64,000 nt of DNA from Litoditis marina (GCA_964036275.1 OZ038433.1:53957902-54021901); one strand, 5' to 3'; shown: positions 46,075 through 56,294, counted from the first letter of the stretch. The notes: generated by a model from the letters alone, not told the origin. A program made the numbers and translations.

Positions 46075-48101
46075 CTAGCCGCTGTGTGCTTTTTTCACAG
46101 CCTGGTCGAGAAGGAATCCCAGCTCTCCCCGATGGTACATTCGAACCGTGTCATCCCCACCGCCAATCAAACGTCCGCCGATGAACACCTTCAAAAGAAT
46201 TATTATAGAAAATGTTGTTGTCGTCCCCAACGGAAAGGCGGGAGGAAACTGTATATCTCACTTTCCGCTGTGTAAGCACACGTGTCTTCAATTCCGAAGC
46301 GTGCCGGTTATGTGCACTAATAGGGCAGTGGTTAGCGCCCTGCTACGAATATTTCGCTCGCAGGTTCGATTCCGACAAGAGACAGAAGTTTATAAATTTG
46401 GCACCACTATAGACTATTTATGAACGCAAGTTTTTTTGTTGAGAACAATGTATTGATACAGAGAAGGGAGAAAGAACCCGGAAACCAACAAACGAGTTAT
46501 TAAAGAATAGATGAATAGACACGGAATTGATCCACATAATCGTCCTGCTTTAAGTTGGAAGCAGATTCATCTGGTGGCGTACAGTTCCTCAAAAATCTCA
46601 TGAGCTACCTTATGAGCCATGAAAAACCCAAAAAAATTCTTTTGATTGCCATTCTACAACATCGATAGTCGCGAGTATCTCATGAAGTATCTCATGAGAA
46701 ACTCATATAAACTGAGGTTGGAGGGATTAGTACGCCGCCTGAAGTTTGGTTATACAAACTAATATAATGTATTCTACTTTATATACTTGTTGAACTAGTT
46801 CTTAATTGAGTTATGACACGAATATCGAATCTATCGGTCATTATAGACTGATACGTATTGTGGGCCGGAAATTGATGGCAAATCCGCCGAAACGCCAGCC
46901 ACTGAGCAAGAAGATCAATAACACCTTGTGTTTGGTTCACGAAATGAACAAACATTATTATCATCAGAGAGTTTGACGTCGTCTTACTTTGGGAACAGAT
47001 CGGCTACCGTATCGTCTGATGAATTCCTGTTGGATGAGTTCTCCGGGCAGGTCGTATCGTTGATCCAATTCAATGTACTCGAAGTCTGCTGGACTGAGAC
47101 GGAAGTTGGCCAGAACTGATTTCGCTTGACTGAAACGTGGCAAGTGGGTGAGCATAGGTAAGAGTACGTGTGATATACTAGAAGTCAATTGAATAGTCAC
47201 GCAAAGTTAACATTTTGATGAGGCTTCGTGCACTTTGGCAATGCGCGCTTCTGAGTTCTGCTGTGTTCAACATGTTTCATGTGACTGTGCGATGGACTAA
47301 CAGTATAGAACATCCCGCCAGATTCAGTCTAGGGTTGTTAATAGGGTTCAAAGTTTCGAGTTTTTTTGAGTTTACGAGGTACCGAGTTTTTGAGTTTACC
47401 AGTTATCGAGTTTTTAAGTTCACGAGTTATCAAGTATTGGAAAATTTCGACTAATCGGATTATAATGTTTGGGAGACAATCGAGTTTTCGAGTTTCTGTT
47501 CGACTTGACTCGACTCGAATCGGTAGTCTTCGAGTTTTTGAGTTCGAAAGTGCCAGTTTTTTTTTCAGAATTTCGTGTTTTCGATTAACGAGTTCCGGAA
47601 AATTCTGGGTTGGACTAGAACAGCCCTACTTTCCCATCATGCGTCTGCGGCTTCGCGCTCTAATTCGCGACGCTCCCAGCTCGGCGAAATATAGCAGAAA
47701 AATTAGGTATATAGATACGTAGTTTGTATTAGAAGCCAACGGACAAAATATAGCCCTAGCTGGTTTTGTTTACTCTGCCACAACAAACTGAATAAAACAA
47801 GCTCTACTTTCTGTGTATCAATCTTTTGAAGGCCAGTTGTTCGATAAGACGTCAAAACTAAGACACCCTTTTAGCAAAATTTCCCGGACTTCGATGAATA
47901 ACACCAACCAAACCAAAATAACCAAAATAGCACAAGTAACCCGCAGTAAGGACAGTAGGATTTGCTGAACATGACTAGGGGTTTCGAATAGATATATCTA
48001 TCGATTATTTGGCCCGGCGACTCTTGATTAGCCTGAGAAAACGCTCTCCCGCCACCTAGCGAAACGAAAGCCCTTTTCAAGACCAACGCGTTCCCGAGCT
48101 C
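46075..48101 (-). CDS. Glutaredoxin, three exons found, 5' end missing
   Basis: Minus-strand exons are 48101-47941, 47129-46988 and 46188-46075. Phases match (2/1, then 0/0) and the 138 codons end in TAG. The product is a thiol-disulfide oxidoreductase of the thioredoxin fold that uses glutathione. It shows the dithiol active site in VMFSKSYCPYCGQAK, the cis-proline loop GSRSVPKVFIGG, and the glutathione-binding GGGDDT, in the usual spacing. Upstream of the core, residues KRAFVSLGGGRAFSQ look like a mitochondrial targeting tail, but no ATG lies in the first exon, so at least one 5' exon is missing. That side abuts a MITE at 48135-48301. Intron 1 holds two MITEs and intron 2 a SINE and a MITE. 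The frames are intact, so the gene is probably functional. Confidence 0.88.
46206..46412 (+). mobile_element. tRNA-derived SINE, copy 3 (best full-length)
   Basis: The head is CGTCCCCAACGGAAAGGCGG and the body TAGGGCAGTGGTTAGCGCCC with CGCTCGCAGGTTCGATTCCG (close to the consensus B-box GGTTCGANTCC). The tail is AGTTTATAAATTTGGCACCA. It lies in glutaredoxin intron 2 in antisense orientation, about 18 bases from the exon 3 splice acceptor. Confidence 0.85.
46519..46560. mobile_element. Solo end related to the foldback at 52055-52200
   Basis: GACACGGAATTGATCCACAT then AATCGTCCTGCTT is the reverse complement of the left arm of the foldback near 52065. No partner is nearby. Confidence 0.5.
46572..46740. 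mobile_element. CTCATGAG MITE, copy C, in glutaredoxin intron 2
   Basis: Ends GGTGGCGTACAGTTCC and the inverse of GGCGGCGTACTAATCCC, with CTCATGAG words inside. Confidence 0.7.
47172..47307. mobile_element. Short imperfect-palindrome repeat, copy 1
   Basis: TATACTAGAAGTCAATTGAA through TGTGACTGTGCGATGGACTA recurs at 54309-54445. Ends are roughly inverse (TATACTAGAAG; CTAACAGTATA). It is a MITE candidate within glutaredoxin intron 1. Confidence 0.6.
47330..47628. mobile_element. TA-flanked MITE, copy 2, in glutaredoxin intron 1
   Basis: The element spans 47332-47626. The left end is GGGTTGTTAA and the right end the inverse of GGGCTGTTCT, with TA on each side. The TCGAGTTTT-rich body matches 30301-30706. 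Confidence 0.7.
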
Positions 48102-48134
48102 CTGGAAAAGAATGAAGGTAGTTTTCTTTAACCT

Positions 48135-48301
48135 GAGTACGTACGCTAGAAGATCTTGACACCTTCATCCCATCCTGCGCCTCTCGCTGTGACGCACTAT
48201 TTCTTGTCTCTTACATCTTGGCGTGAGAGCAGAGAAAGATCGTATGTTTGAGGAGACGCAGGATGGGATAAAGGGGCTGGGATCTTCTAGCATGCGTACT
48301 C
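48135..48301. mobile_element. AGTACGTATGCTAGA-family MITE, full copy
   Basis: GAGTACGTACGCTAGAAGAT at the left and its inverse (ATCTTCTAGCATGCGTACTC) at the right. Subterminal CCTTCATCCCATCCTGCG is also inverted. It lies just 5' of the first glutaredoxin exon found. Confidence 0.75.
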
Positions 48302-48530
48302 TGGTGCCGCATCCAATTTCTCCAACCTCATGAGAAGTTCTTATGAGTTTCTCATCCCACCTATACTACAATGGGATCTTTTGCAAATACGTAATTTAGA
48401 TTGCTCCGGAACTCTCATACAACTTACGGGACATCAAATAAATGCGATCATGGGATACCTCATGAGCTACCCGTGAACTTTCGATTTTGTCGAATAGCAG
48501 TCAATAGTCTCAAGAGACGCTGCCTATGAG
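48302..48530. mobile_element. CTCATGAG MITE, degenerate copy E
   Basis: GGTGCCGCATCCAAT and CTCATGAGAAG at the left, with CTCATGAGCTACCCG and AGACGCTGCC toward the right. It is longer and more diverged than other copies and abuts the preceding MITE. Confidence 0.55.
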
Positions 48531-48642
48531 GTATTATACAAACAATATGCAAAAATTATTGTATTTGTAGAGTTCAAGTTGAAAAACATGTTATAATAAA
48601 AATATACTAATAGTTAAAAAAAAGTATATCATGAGATGTTGA

Positions 48643-48904
48643 GGGCCTCCTATGTACGCCTGAATATGTAACCGGGTTTTTTTGGTAACCCAACCGGTTT
48701 TCGGTAACTTGTTTTTCTGATTACCTTCCGGTTGGTAACCTGAAAAGTGCAACCGGTAACCTTTTTTGTGGTTTTTACCGTTAGTTTGCACGGTAACTGA
48801 AATTTAGTTTTAGTTGACTTACCGTTTACCTTTTGAATAACCTGAGAGCGGTTGCCGAAAACCGGTTAGGTTACCAGAAACCCCGGTTACATATAGAATT
48901 GGCC
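48643..48904. mobile_element. GGTTACC-word MITE related to the MULE ends
   Basis: The right end, read inverted, is GGCCAATTCTATATGTAACC, close to the 12.5-kb MULE start GGCCAATTCTACAACTAACC. The left side has ATATGTAACCGGG followed by GGTAACCCAACC; its outermost bases are altered. The arms are GGTTAC/GTAACC words and there is no coding. A 9-bp duplication is not preserved. Confidence 0.65.
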
Positions 48905-49320
48905 ATACATATTGCGCCACAGGACTTTCATACACGGCAAAAATGTCTACTTTAAGATTAATAGCCATAGCTGGTATAGTCGCCATTTTCCCCCATAAAG
49001 ACAGCAGAGGGTTCGATTGATTGAGCTATGCGAGGCGAGCGGTCGTTGATTATTTGGTAGCGGCTGAGAGAGTGAGTAGATCAATTATACACAGACGAAC
49101 TGGTCGCTCGACAAATCCCGCCCCTAACAAAATCGATGGTACGGTGTCCTCAACGATTTGACAAATTCTATGTATTTCTTGCATATAGCTTTAGGGGGTG
49201 GAAAGGTTTTAGAGGGATTCTTAGGTGATTGAGCAGATCTCCTGAAATAGAAACGGTCTTAGATGAGAACATTTAAAGGATTAAAACTACCTTTGTCTGT
49301 AGTTTTCTTGGTTATTTTAT
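48905..49320. other. Intergenic, nothing supported
   Basis: A TTTCTATTTCAG acceptor on the minus strand near 49240 is followed by only a short frame. No RNA gene or repeat is visible. Confidence 0.3.
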
Positions 49321-49435
49321 CTAATACATTGGAAACATATCAATCTCTTTTCCAACCTGATTTCCATCACTATCCATGTCCATGAATTGGAACAATTGTT
49401 CTAGTTTGGTTTCGGTGAACCCGTCTCGATTTTCA
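49321..49435 (-). CDS. Candidate terminal exon of an EF-hand protein
   Basis: On the minus strand a CTTTTAG acceptor precedes 49435. The exon then reads ENRDGFTETKLEQLF and FMDMDSDGNQVGKEIDMF, and stops at TAG (49321-49323). DMDSDGNQVGKE has Asp at loop positions 1, 3 and 5, Gly at 6 and Glu at 12, as an EF-hand calcium loop should, preceded by a helix-like LEQLFQF. Position 8 is Gln rather than the usual Ile/Val/Leu. A GTTGGA donor inside (after GGAAATCAG) offers alternative splicing. Upstream exons were not found at 49436-52000, so this may be the tail of a gene or a remnant. Confidence 0.4.
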
Positions 49436-49764
49436 CTAAAAGAAACAGAAAGTAACAAAATTAACAAAATCCTTTGTCTCAAAATGTACTAAAAACTACC
49501 TCCATATTCATGCTATTTTGTACAACACTACTGAACGCACTACTGAACAAGTTCAACTTGCATTTCTGCTTTTTCCAATGAAAACTAGTACATATAGAAA
49601 AAAACCGCCTTTAGTAATCAAAAATAGATACGGCACTGAGCTGTTCCGACATTCAATGTCAATACTGCGGATTCGGAATCTCCTATTCCAAGTTCAGACA
49701 AAATGAATCACGTTAACGGTGAACCTTCTGATTGTATTTTCATTTCTGTTTCTACCACAAAACT

Positions 49765-49955
49765 TACCGGTTGGCCTCACAAAAACTTGGCAGCGAAAGA
49801 ATAAGAACAAGTCGCATTATTGTACACAGAAAACGGAAAACTGTACAGTATTTCGCAGACAGTCCCGAATCTCGTTGAAAGATGTTTAATATTCCGCTTC
49901 TCTTCCAGCCACTGAATACATTGGGCGGTCTGGAAAGAAAATATCAGTGAAAAAA
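49765..49955 (-). repeat. Dispersed ~250-bp repeat, copy 3 of 3
   Basis: CAAAAACTTGGCAGCGAAAG, GTTGAAAGATGTTTAATATT and CCACTGAATAC are colinear with 43525-43765 and 6365-6635. Confidence 0.6.
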
Positions 49956-50258
49956 AGTTTAAATACCAACGTCATGGGGGACTTCGCAGATCGTTTGTTT
50001 TGTTTTAAACGTATTAAATCAGTTGGTTTGGTAGGTTCGAGTTATCGTGAAAACTCACAATGTGTTTTTGGAACGTGTCCTACAGTGAAGGTGGAACAGT
50101 GTTTCCAGGAGATAAACGCATTTGAGAGTTATAGACAATTTTTTTATAATCTGGTTTACATGAACGTAGAAATTTTGACTAAGAAACAGCGGGTTCAAAC
50201 TACAAACACAGTGTGATATTCACTACACAGGCTTGTATTGAAAATAGCACACCCGGTA

Positions 50259-50502
50259 TAAGACGCTGCAATCTAAATTATTCTCAAAATCAATCCCAGG
50301 TTCTCAATCAATAATTTTTTGTGATTCAAGATAATTAATTTTTTGTGTTACCATGGAAATACATTAAGAAAAGTACATTGAGAAAAGTCGCTATTCGAAA
50401 ATATTGGATTTCCGAACAATAATATTTGAAAACATGGGATACCAACAAAATAATGATTGAAAGTCTGGTATGGATTTTGAGATTCATTTAGATTGCAACG
50501 CA
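50259..50502. mobile_element. TAAGACGC-family MITE, ~245 bp
   Basis: The left end TAAGACGCTGCAATCTAAAT matches the family. The right end is a decayed inverse (CATTTAGATTGCAACGC). The adjacent inner segment is also inverted (CTCAAAATC / GATTTTGAG). TA precedes the left end. Confidence 0.65.
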
Positions 50503-50569
50503 GGGTAACGATCGGAATCGTTCACAGAGGTCAGCATTATACATGTAGTTGACAAGTGCGACTTGGGTA

Positions 50570-50800
50570 CCCACAGTTTTTCGATGGTCATCGGCGCCAA
50601 GATTAAAAAAGGTCAATCGGCGCCAAAATTGAAAATAAGGTTTCCGAATAAAAAACTATCGGAAGTTGTGCTAATTGGTCAATGCCATTCATTCCAGTTA
50701 TTTTTCACAAATTGGAGTAACATTTTTCACAAATTGGAGTAACATTCCGCCTATCACGCCAATTTTAGAGGTCAATTGGCGCCAAAAATATTTTGAAAAA
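50570..50800 (+). repeat. GGCGCC-containing short repeats
   Basis: GGTCA(A/T)YGGCGCCAARATT occurs three times (near 50587, 50613 and 50770). A 25-base unit ATTTTTCACAAATTGGAGTA is tandemly doubled at about 50698-50745. Confidence 0.6.
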
Positions 50801-50940
50801 CGAGGATCACAAAGTTTGAAAACTCGAAACTCGATATCGTCCAGATATCAGGATGTTTGATAGTCTCCATTTCTCAAAACTTGTTTTTATTATTCTACTC
50901 TAGTAGTCGTTGTACGAGTACAACTGGCAAAAAGAGAACA

Positions 50941-51189
50941 ATTCGTGAAAAGTGGGGGACCAGGAAGTGTGTGAGTTCTGTTCGGTTTCACCGTTTTCAG
51001 CAAAAAGTGAACAATACATTTGTTTGCACAACGGTTCACAACATTCTTAGGTAAAACCACTATACACTCTCACGTTAAATTAATTTTTTTGTGAACCGCA
51101 GTGTAAACAAATGTATTGTTCACTTTTTGCTGAAAACGGTGAAACCGAACAGAACTCACACACTCCCTGGTCCCCCACTTTTCACGAAT
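50941..51189. mobile_element. Foldback element, ~99-bp near-perfect arms
   Basis: Arms 50941-51040 (ATTCGTGAAAAGTGGGGGAC onward) and 51090-51189 are inverse copies with very few mismatches around a ~50-base loop. There is no open frame. Target duplication is not obvious. High arm identity suggests youth or gene-conversion-like repair. Confidence 0.85.
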
Positions 51190-51590
51190 ATATAGCTCAG
51201 TTTATTGTCAATAATCCATTGAACTGCCTAATGCAGTTTTGGGGGTCAGCAGATTTGTTTTTTGACTGATTTATACATGGAATCGGTAAAATAACATGAA
51301 TGTTCGATTTGTTCGAACAAGAACCCACTTACCGCAAGAAAAACCACAGAAAAAGCAAAACATGACTATTATTTATCAATTCAAAGCCTTTTTAGACAAA
51401 TGACATACAATTTGCTAAACTTTCCCGCTTGGCTTTCGTTACAGTCCGTACTCAAAGAAACTTTCTGTAAAATATATGTTTTCTCTAAATAACAGTTTTC
51501 CAAAGTTTTTGGCACGCTGCCAACGAGTCGAGTTGGAAAATGTGAGCACTATACAAACTACAAATGAAGCGAACAGAAATGACAATAGTG
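51190..51590. other. Intergenic, nothing recognised
   Basis: No exon, RNA gene or repeat seen. Confidence 0.35.
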
Positions 51591-51593
51591 GGG

Positions 51594-51785
51594 CCAAATT
51601 TATAAATTCATGTCTGTCACCGGAATCGAACACGCGGGCAAATTAATAGTAGCGGTGCGCCAACCACTGCGTTACGAGAGTACATGCTCGACAATTCCTC
51701 GAGTTGAACACATGTATCCGCACACAGCGAAATTCGGGATTCACAGTAACTTCCTGCCTTTTCGTTGGCGACGGCTATAACAGTG
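51594..51785 (-). mobile_element. tRNA-derived SINE, copy 4, diverged
   Basis: In reverse complement: GCAGTGGTTGGCGCACC and GTTCGATTCCGGTGACAGAC with AATTTATAAATTTGGCCCC. The head is GTTACTGTGAATCCCGAATT. It is the most diverged copy. Confidence 0.7.
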
Positions 51786-52054
51786 TAGCTTATAGACCAA
51801 ATCCCGTCTCAGCCAATCTATCTCAGTATCTAGGAGGCCACTTTTTTTTAATGCATGCAGTGATTTGTTCCTTCGTAATTGAATAACTCTCTTGAAAGAA
51901 ATAAACAGAACGTTCAAAGAAACTGTTGAAGAGAAAAGACCATCGCTTTATTGCGAATTTCGGTAAATAATTGGGAACATTGACAAACGTGAGGTTATAG
52001 AACACATTTGAATATGAAAAAGTGATGTTGGTTCAGGGATTTAAAAAGTGTGTC

Positions 52055-52200
52055 CAACTGTTTCAAGCAGGACCACTATGTGGACCAATCCCGTGTCGAC
52101 GGTCCTTTAAACTGCAATTGAAAAATGTATTGCAGTTTAAAGGACTGAAGCGCTGTGATTGAACCACATAATCATCCTTCTTCAAATCAGACTTTGCAGA
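52055..52200. mobile_element. Foldback, ~60-bp imperfect arms
   Basis: AGGACCACTATGTGGACCAA followed by GGTCCTTTAAACTGCAAT is inverted as ATTGCAGTTTAAAGGACT and GAACCACATAATCATCC. A solo end is at 46519-46560. Confidence 0.65.
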
Positions 52201-52429
52201 AGTATTTTCCATAATTCTACACCTGTTGTTGTAATATTATTGTTAAAAGTTGCTCAGTTTACAATGTCCTTATTTCTATCAGTTGTATTGCAAATAATTC
52301 TGTGTTTAGTTTTTTTTCGTTCAGCGCACCTCGTAGTGTATTGAATGAATAAATGAATAAATCATCAAAAAATGGGACACAAAATTCTTATTTTCTAAAT
52401 CAGCCATGAAAAGAGAAACCGTCCAAGCT

Positions 52430-52575
52430 TTTATCCAGTTACAATACAAACTAACGGTAAAAATCACATTATTCATTGGAAAAACAGGTACCCGCTTTTT
52501 AATTCTCGGTTACCTAAGGGTCACCAAGAACCGGTTAGGTTACCAAAAAACCGCGTTAGATATAGAGTTCAGCGC
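52430..52575. mobile_element. MULE-related terminal fragment
   Basis: ACCGGTTAGGTTACC then CGCGTTAGATATAGAGTTCA is the inverse of the AACTCTATATCTAACCCGC motif in the large MULE's left arm. The left boundary is unclear. No coding. Confidence 0.5.
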
Positions 52576-52579
52576 CCGC

Positions 52580-54300
52580 CAGACACGAATAATTCTCAGT
52601 TCCTAACTGTTTGTTGGGATGAGAACAATTTCGTGGTTTTGTTCAGTTTTCAGGGGGTGACCAAAGTTGTAGTTTGATCCGCAATTTACGAGTTTCAACC
52701 AAAAGTCAATGGGATGAAACTCCAAACACAGAGGGATAGGACCACACATAGATTTTCTTTGGAAAGACCGGACCCTATATACTTGATGTTATATTTATTT
52801 AAAACAAAATTATTTGTTGTCATTAAGACTTTTGGATGTTATTATGGATATGGATTCCTATATACTTATTTGCGCAAATATTCATAGACGTGTATTAAAA
52901 TATTAAAATGACTGTAATTCTGAAAAGTTACCCTTTTTAAGTAGTGCTTGAAACAGACGAATGTGATTGCGCAATGTAGATGAGGGATGTTTTCTCAGCG
53001 AAAACCAAGTAAACTCAAATGTCTTAGTATGCTGAAAACGTCTTTTTACATTCTCACAATGTAATGAAAACACTTCCAGTTCACTCCTACATATTCGTAA
53101 ATATAAATGAACCGCGAAACATTTGATTCTCTTACGCCTGAGCACACACCTTTTCATTCCACTATAAAATGCATTGGCTCTTTCTCTAACAATATGTACA
53201 GCCCAGTTCCTATTGTTTTATCTGAGGTGGTTTTGTCTACAAACACTAGTTGTTATTCACATTACACAAAATGTGAAAAAAAAATTCAAAAAGCATGTCT
53301 TTGTGAAAATGAAACGCAGCAAACGCATGCTTTCTAGAGATAAATAAAGGTTTCATTATAACCTCATTTTTATAACAACATACAAACATACTTAGATTAT
53401 AATTATATTATATTCCGGAAGTAGGGCAGTTTTCCTCAATTTTGCTAATTGTTTTTTTATTCTAATTGGGGAGCGGCCGGCGCCATCTTATTTGTTTTTC
53501 CACGGGGTTCATAATTGGCTAGTCGCTAATTGTTCCACATATTTCTGGCTGATGGAAGGAAGACCGGAATGTTGTTTCTGTGCGTCTTTTTTTTCCTCGT
53601 TTTCGTTTTTCGGTCTCTCTTTCTCTATCTCTCTTTATCTTAATCTGTCTCTTTCAGTCTCTATTTGCAATCTCTCCGCTTCTTCTCTTCCCCTTTCTCT
53701 CCCTCTCTCGTTCTCTGCTTCTCTATCTCTCCTCCTAATTCCTCTCTCAGGACTATTCTCTTCTTTTTCATTTCCCTCTCTGCATACCCACTCCATCACA
53801 GGAGAACATATTGGACACGCTAACAGATTTTCTTCCCATAATTTGGCCCTATCTTTCTCATTCAATCTGTGCAAAATAAACTATCAGTTGGTGAATTGGC
53901 TGATTCAGTCCCATTGACAATCAATTGAAACATTTGTGTGAACAATATAATATCCCTTTGTGAACGAACAGTTCTATCTAACTGCGGGTTTTATAAAACA
54001 CGTGAAACGAGATTCGGATTGTTTGCAGAGTTCCTGCATATATTTATTTCCTTGAATTATATATGATAGAATAAACCCACGCATTATATCTAAAACTTCT
54101 ACCTTGTTCTATTATCAAAATATATCTACTACAACATGTCCTGATATTTTTTCTCACTTGTTATGATTTATAGTTTTCATACAAAAGAGAAAAAAGAAAC
54201 TTTCATATAGCTTTGAGTGCGTTTTTTGGACTGTGTAACTATGTCCACCCATTTGCATTGATAAACATTAACTGAAACACTCGAGCTGATTAGCAGAAGA
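52580..54300. other. Intergenic; CT-rich tract at 53590-53780
   Basis: The 53590-53780 tract is pyrimidine-rich (TCTCTCTNTCT). Open frames at 52903-53157 (minus), 53107-53337 and 53492-53917 (plus) have no domain or splice support; the last is driven by the CT tract. Confidence 0.4.
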
Positions 54301-54308
54301 CCGTATAC

Positions 54309-54445
54309 TAGAAGTAAAATTAATAGTCACGTAAAGTCAGTATTCTAGTGAGGAATCGTGCACTTTGTGAATACACGTTTCTGAATTGTGCTGTGTTCAA
54401 CATGTTTCACGTGACTGTGCGATTGACTAATAGTATACGCCTGTT
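54309..54445. mobile_element. Short imperfect-palindrome repeat, copy 2
   Basis: TATACTAGAAGTAAAATTAA, then GTGCTGTGTTCAACATGTTT and TGACTGTGCGATTGACTAAT; about 80 percent like 47172-47307 by eye. Confidence 0.6.
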
Positions 54446-54935
54446 TCTCTTCAGTATGATACGCCGTACTTTTCTATGAATGTTAACAACTCAGAACTTC
54501 CATTCTATCAACAATAGTTCTCTGATCTGTTTGTATAGCGGTAATAGAGTTGTATGCCATAGTTTTCTTGATAGAATTAACGTAATATAAACCTGAATTT
54601 TTGTATATTATACTGTAGGAATGTAAGTGGGAATGGTAAATAGTTTGCCTACTGAGTCTAACGACTTGTCATCTAACTGGCTTACCAGAATGCAGAAGTG
54701 GCCATTTCATTGCTATATTAAACGGTTTTTCCCAGCCAATAACTTCCTTCACCCAGTCGTTCGCCGAACTTTTTACTGTGCAACCATAAAATATTGATAC
54801 AAATTGACCTATTTCCGTGTTCTTAGAGGGGTTCAATTTGTGTACTTTATTTACCTTTTTATTTTACTTAAATACATTACACTTTTACAAACTTATACTA
54901 TTTCTCTTCCTATTCAATTGATGATGCTTTCAGAC
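54446..54935. other. Intergenic, nothing recognised
   Basis: AT-rich with no exon-like segment. Confidence 0.35.
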
Positions 54936-54938
54936 AAC

Positions 54939-55099
54939 CTGGCACCGTAGCAATCCATCCAATCTCATGAGAAGTTTATGTGAGTTTCTCATGAGATACC
55001 TCACGAGCTACTCGCGAACTCTTACTGTTGTGGCATAGTAAATCAATAGAATTCCATAAGGTAGCTCATGAGATTCTTGAAGGATTGCTACGTCGCCTG
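54939..55099. mobile_element. CTCATGAG MITE, copy D
   Basis: The left GGCACCGTAGCAATCC and the inverse of the right GGCGACGTAGCAATCC pair well. The inside has CTCATGAGAAG, TCATGAGATACCTCA and CTCATGAGATTC. Confidence 0.75.
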
Positions 55100-55407
55100 A
55101 AAATGGTCGTGAATCCAGTCAGTCCAGTCAATTTTGAGTAACTATTCAATTGAGTGCATCTTTATAACTTTATCATAAAAACTAGTTTGTTCAGAAATTA
55201 TTCACAAATATTAAAATATTCATTGGCGCTAGGTGTTTCTTAGTTGGTGACTTTGTCTTATGTCGTGTACATTTCTAATTGAAACACGTTTCCGTACCAC
55301 TCAAGATGAAATTTGATATGCGCGCGACTCGTTTTGTCCCAGTTTGATCGCCTTTTAGAATACTTCTACAACCATGAACATAGAATCATATCTTGTTTAG
55401 TGTTTCA

Positions 55408-55615
55408 TATAGTGGGTGCCAAATTTATAAACTTCTGGCTCTTGCCGGAATCGAACCTGCGAGCAAAATATTCGTAGCAGGGCGCTAACCACTGGTTGGT
55501 GCAACCATTGGTGCACATAACCGGCACGCTTCGGAATTGAAGACACGTGTGCTTACACAGCGGAAAATGAGATACACAGTACCCTCCCGCCTTTTCCTTG
55601 ACGACGACTATATGT
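55408..55615 (-). mobile_element. tRNA-derived SINE, copy 5
   Basis: In reverse complement: head GGAAAAGGCGGGAGGGTACT, body CCAGTGGTTAGCGCCCTGCT with GCTCGCAGGTTCGATTCCGG, tail AAGTTTATAAATTTGGCACC. It is nearly colinear with copy 3 but carries a short local duplication of GGTTGGTGCAACCATTGG just before the A-box region. Confidence 0.85.
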
Positions 55616-56000
55616 TATTGTGATTGGTTCTTTTCAATTCGCTATTTCTGCCTAAATTAGGGATTATCAGGCATTACCGGATGTATAAAGCCCTAATTAG
55701 CCATGCAATTCCCTACAAATCAGTTTGAGTGGAGAAATGAAGAGAATTCATAGAAAACAGGATTTGGTCAGTCACACATTCTGCTTCGAAATTGGCATAC
55801 ACACATGGGTCGACGTAGAGTGTTAGCTCCAATCACATCACATAAGCACGCAGACTAATGGGCGGAGCTTAGAGAAATTTGCCACCCGCGCAGAAATGAG
55901 GACCATAGTGCTGGTGTGGGTAATCTCTGCGATTCATAAAGATTTTTGTGCCGGTCCTCCTTGGGGTTTCTGTTATTCTTGGCCTACCCCACATGTCGTG
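55616..56000. other. Upstream region of the calmodulin-like gene
   Basis: No exon seen. A GC-box-like GGGCGGAG occurs near 55860. It could contain the promoter, but nothing else supports that. Confidence 0.3.
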
Positions 56001-56008
56001 CTAACCTG

Positions 56009-56178
56009 AGTACGTATGCTAGAGGATCCCGGCACCGTCATCCCATCCTGCGTCTCTTCAAACATACGCTATTTCTCGCCTCTTACATCCCGTCGGGATG
56101 TAAGAGACAAGAGATAGTGAGGCAGAGCGAGAGACGCAGGGCGGGATGCAGGTGATGGGATCTTCTAGCATACGTACT
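56009..56178. mobile_element. AGTACGTATGCTAGA-family MITE, full palindromic copy
   Basis: AGTACGTATGCTAGAGGATC at the left is inverted at the right (GATCTTCTAGCATACGTACT). The centre CTTACATCCCGTCGGGATGT is itself palindromic, so the element can fold almost completely. It lies ~115 bp upstream of the calmodulin-like start codon, between any promoter and the trans-splice site. Confidence 0.8.
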
Positions 56179-56284
56179 TTGAATATGTTTGTAGTTTGAT
56201 CATTTTCCCGCTGTTCATTCGTTAATGAGGATTTACCATGTTAATACACAATAAATCATCGTTTCGATTGATATCGATTTTTAG

Positions 56285-56294
56285 AAAACAATCA
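56285..56294 (+). promoter_or_regulatory. Putative spliced-leader trans-splice acceptor and 10-base 5' UTR
   Basis: GATTTTTAG ends at 56284 and the first ATG lies at 56295. A strong acceptor with no in-frame upstream exon and a very short leader is the normal arrangement of nematode trans-spliced genes. A conventional upstream non-coding exon is the alternative. Confidence 0.5.
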
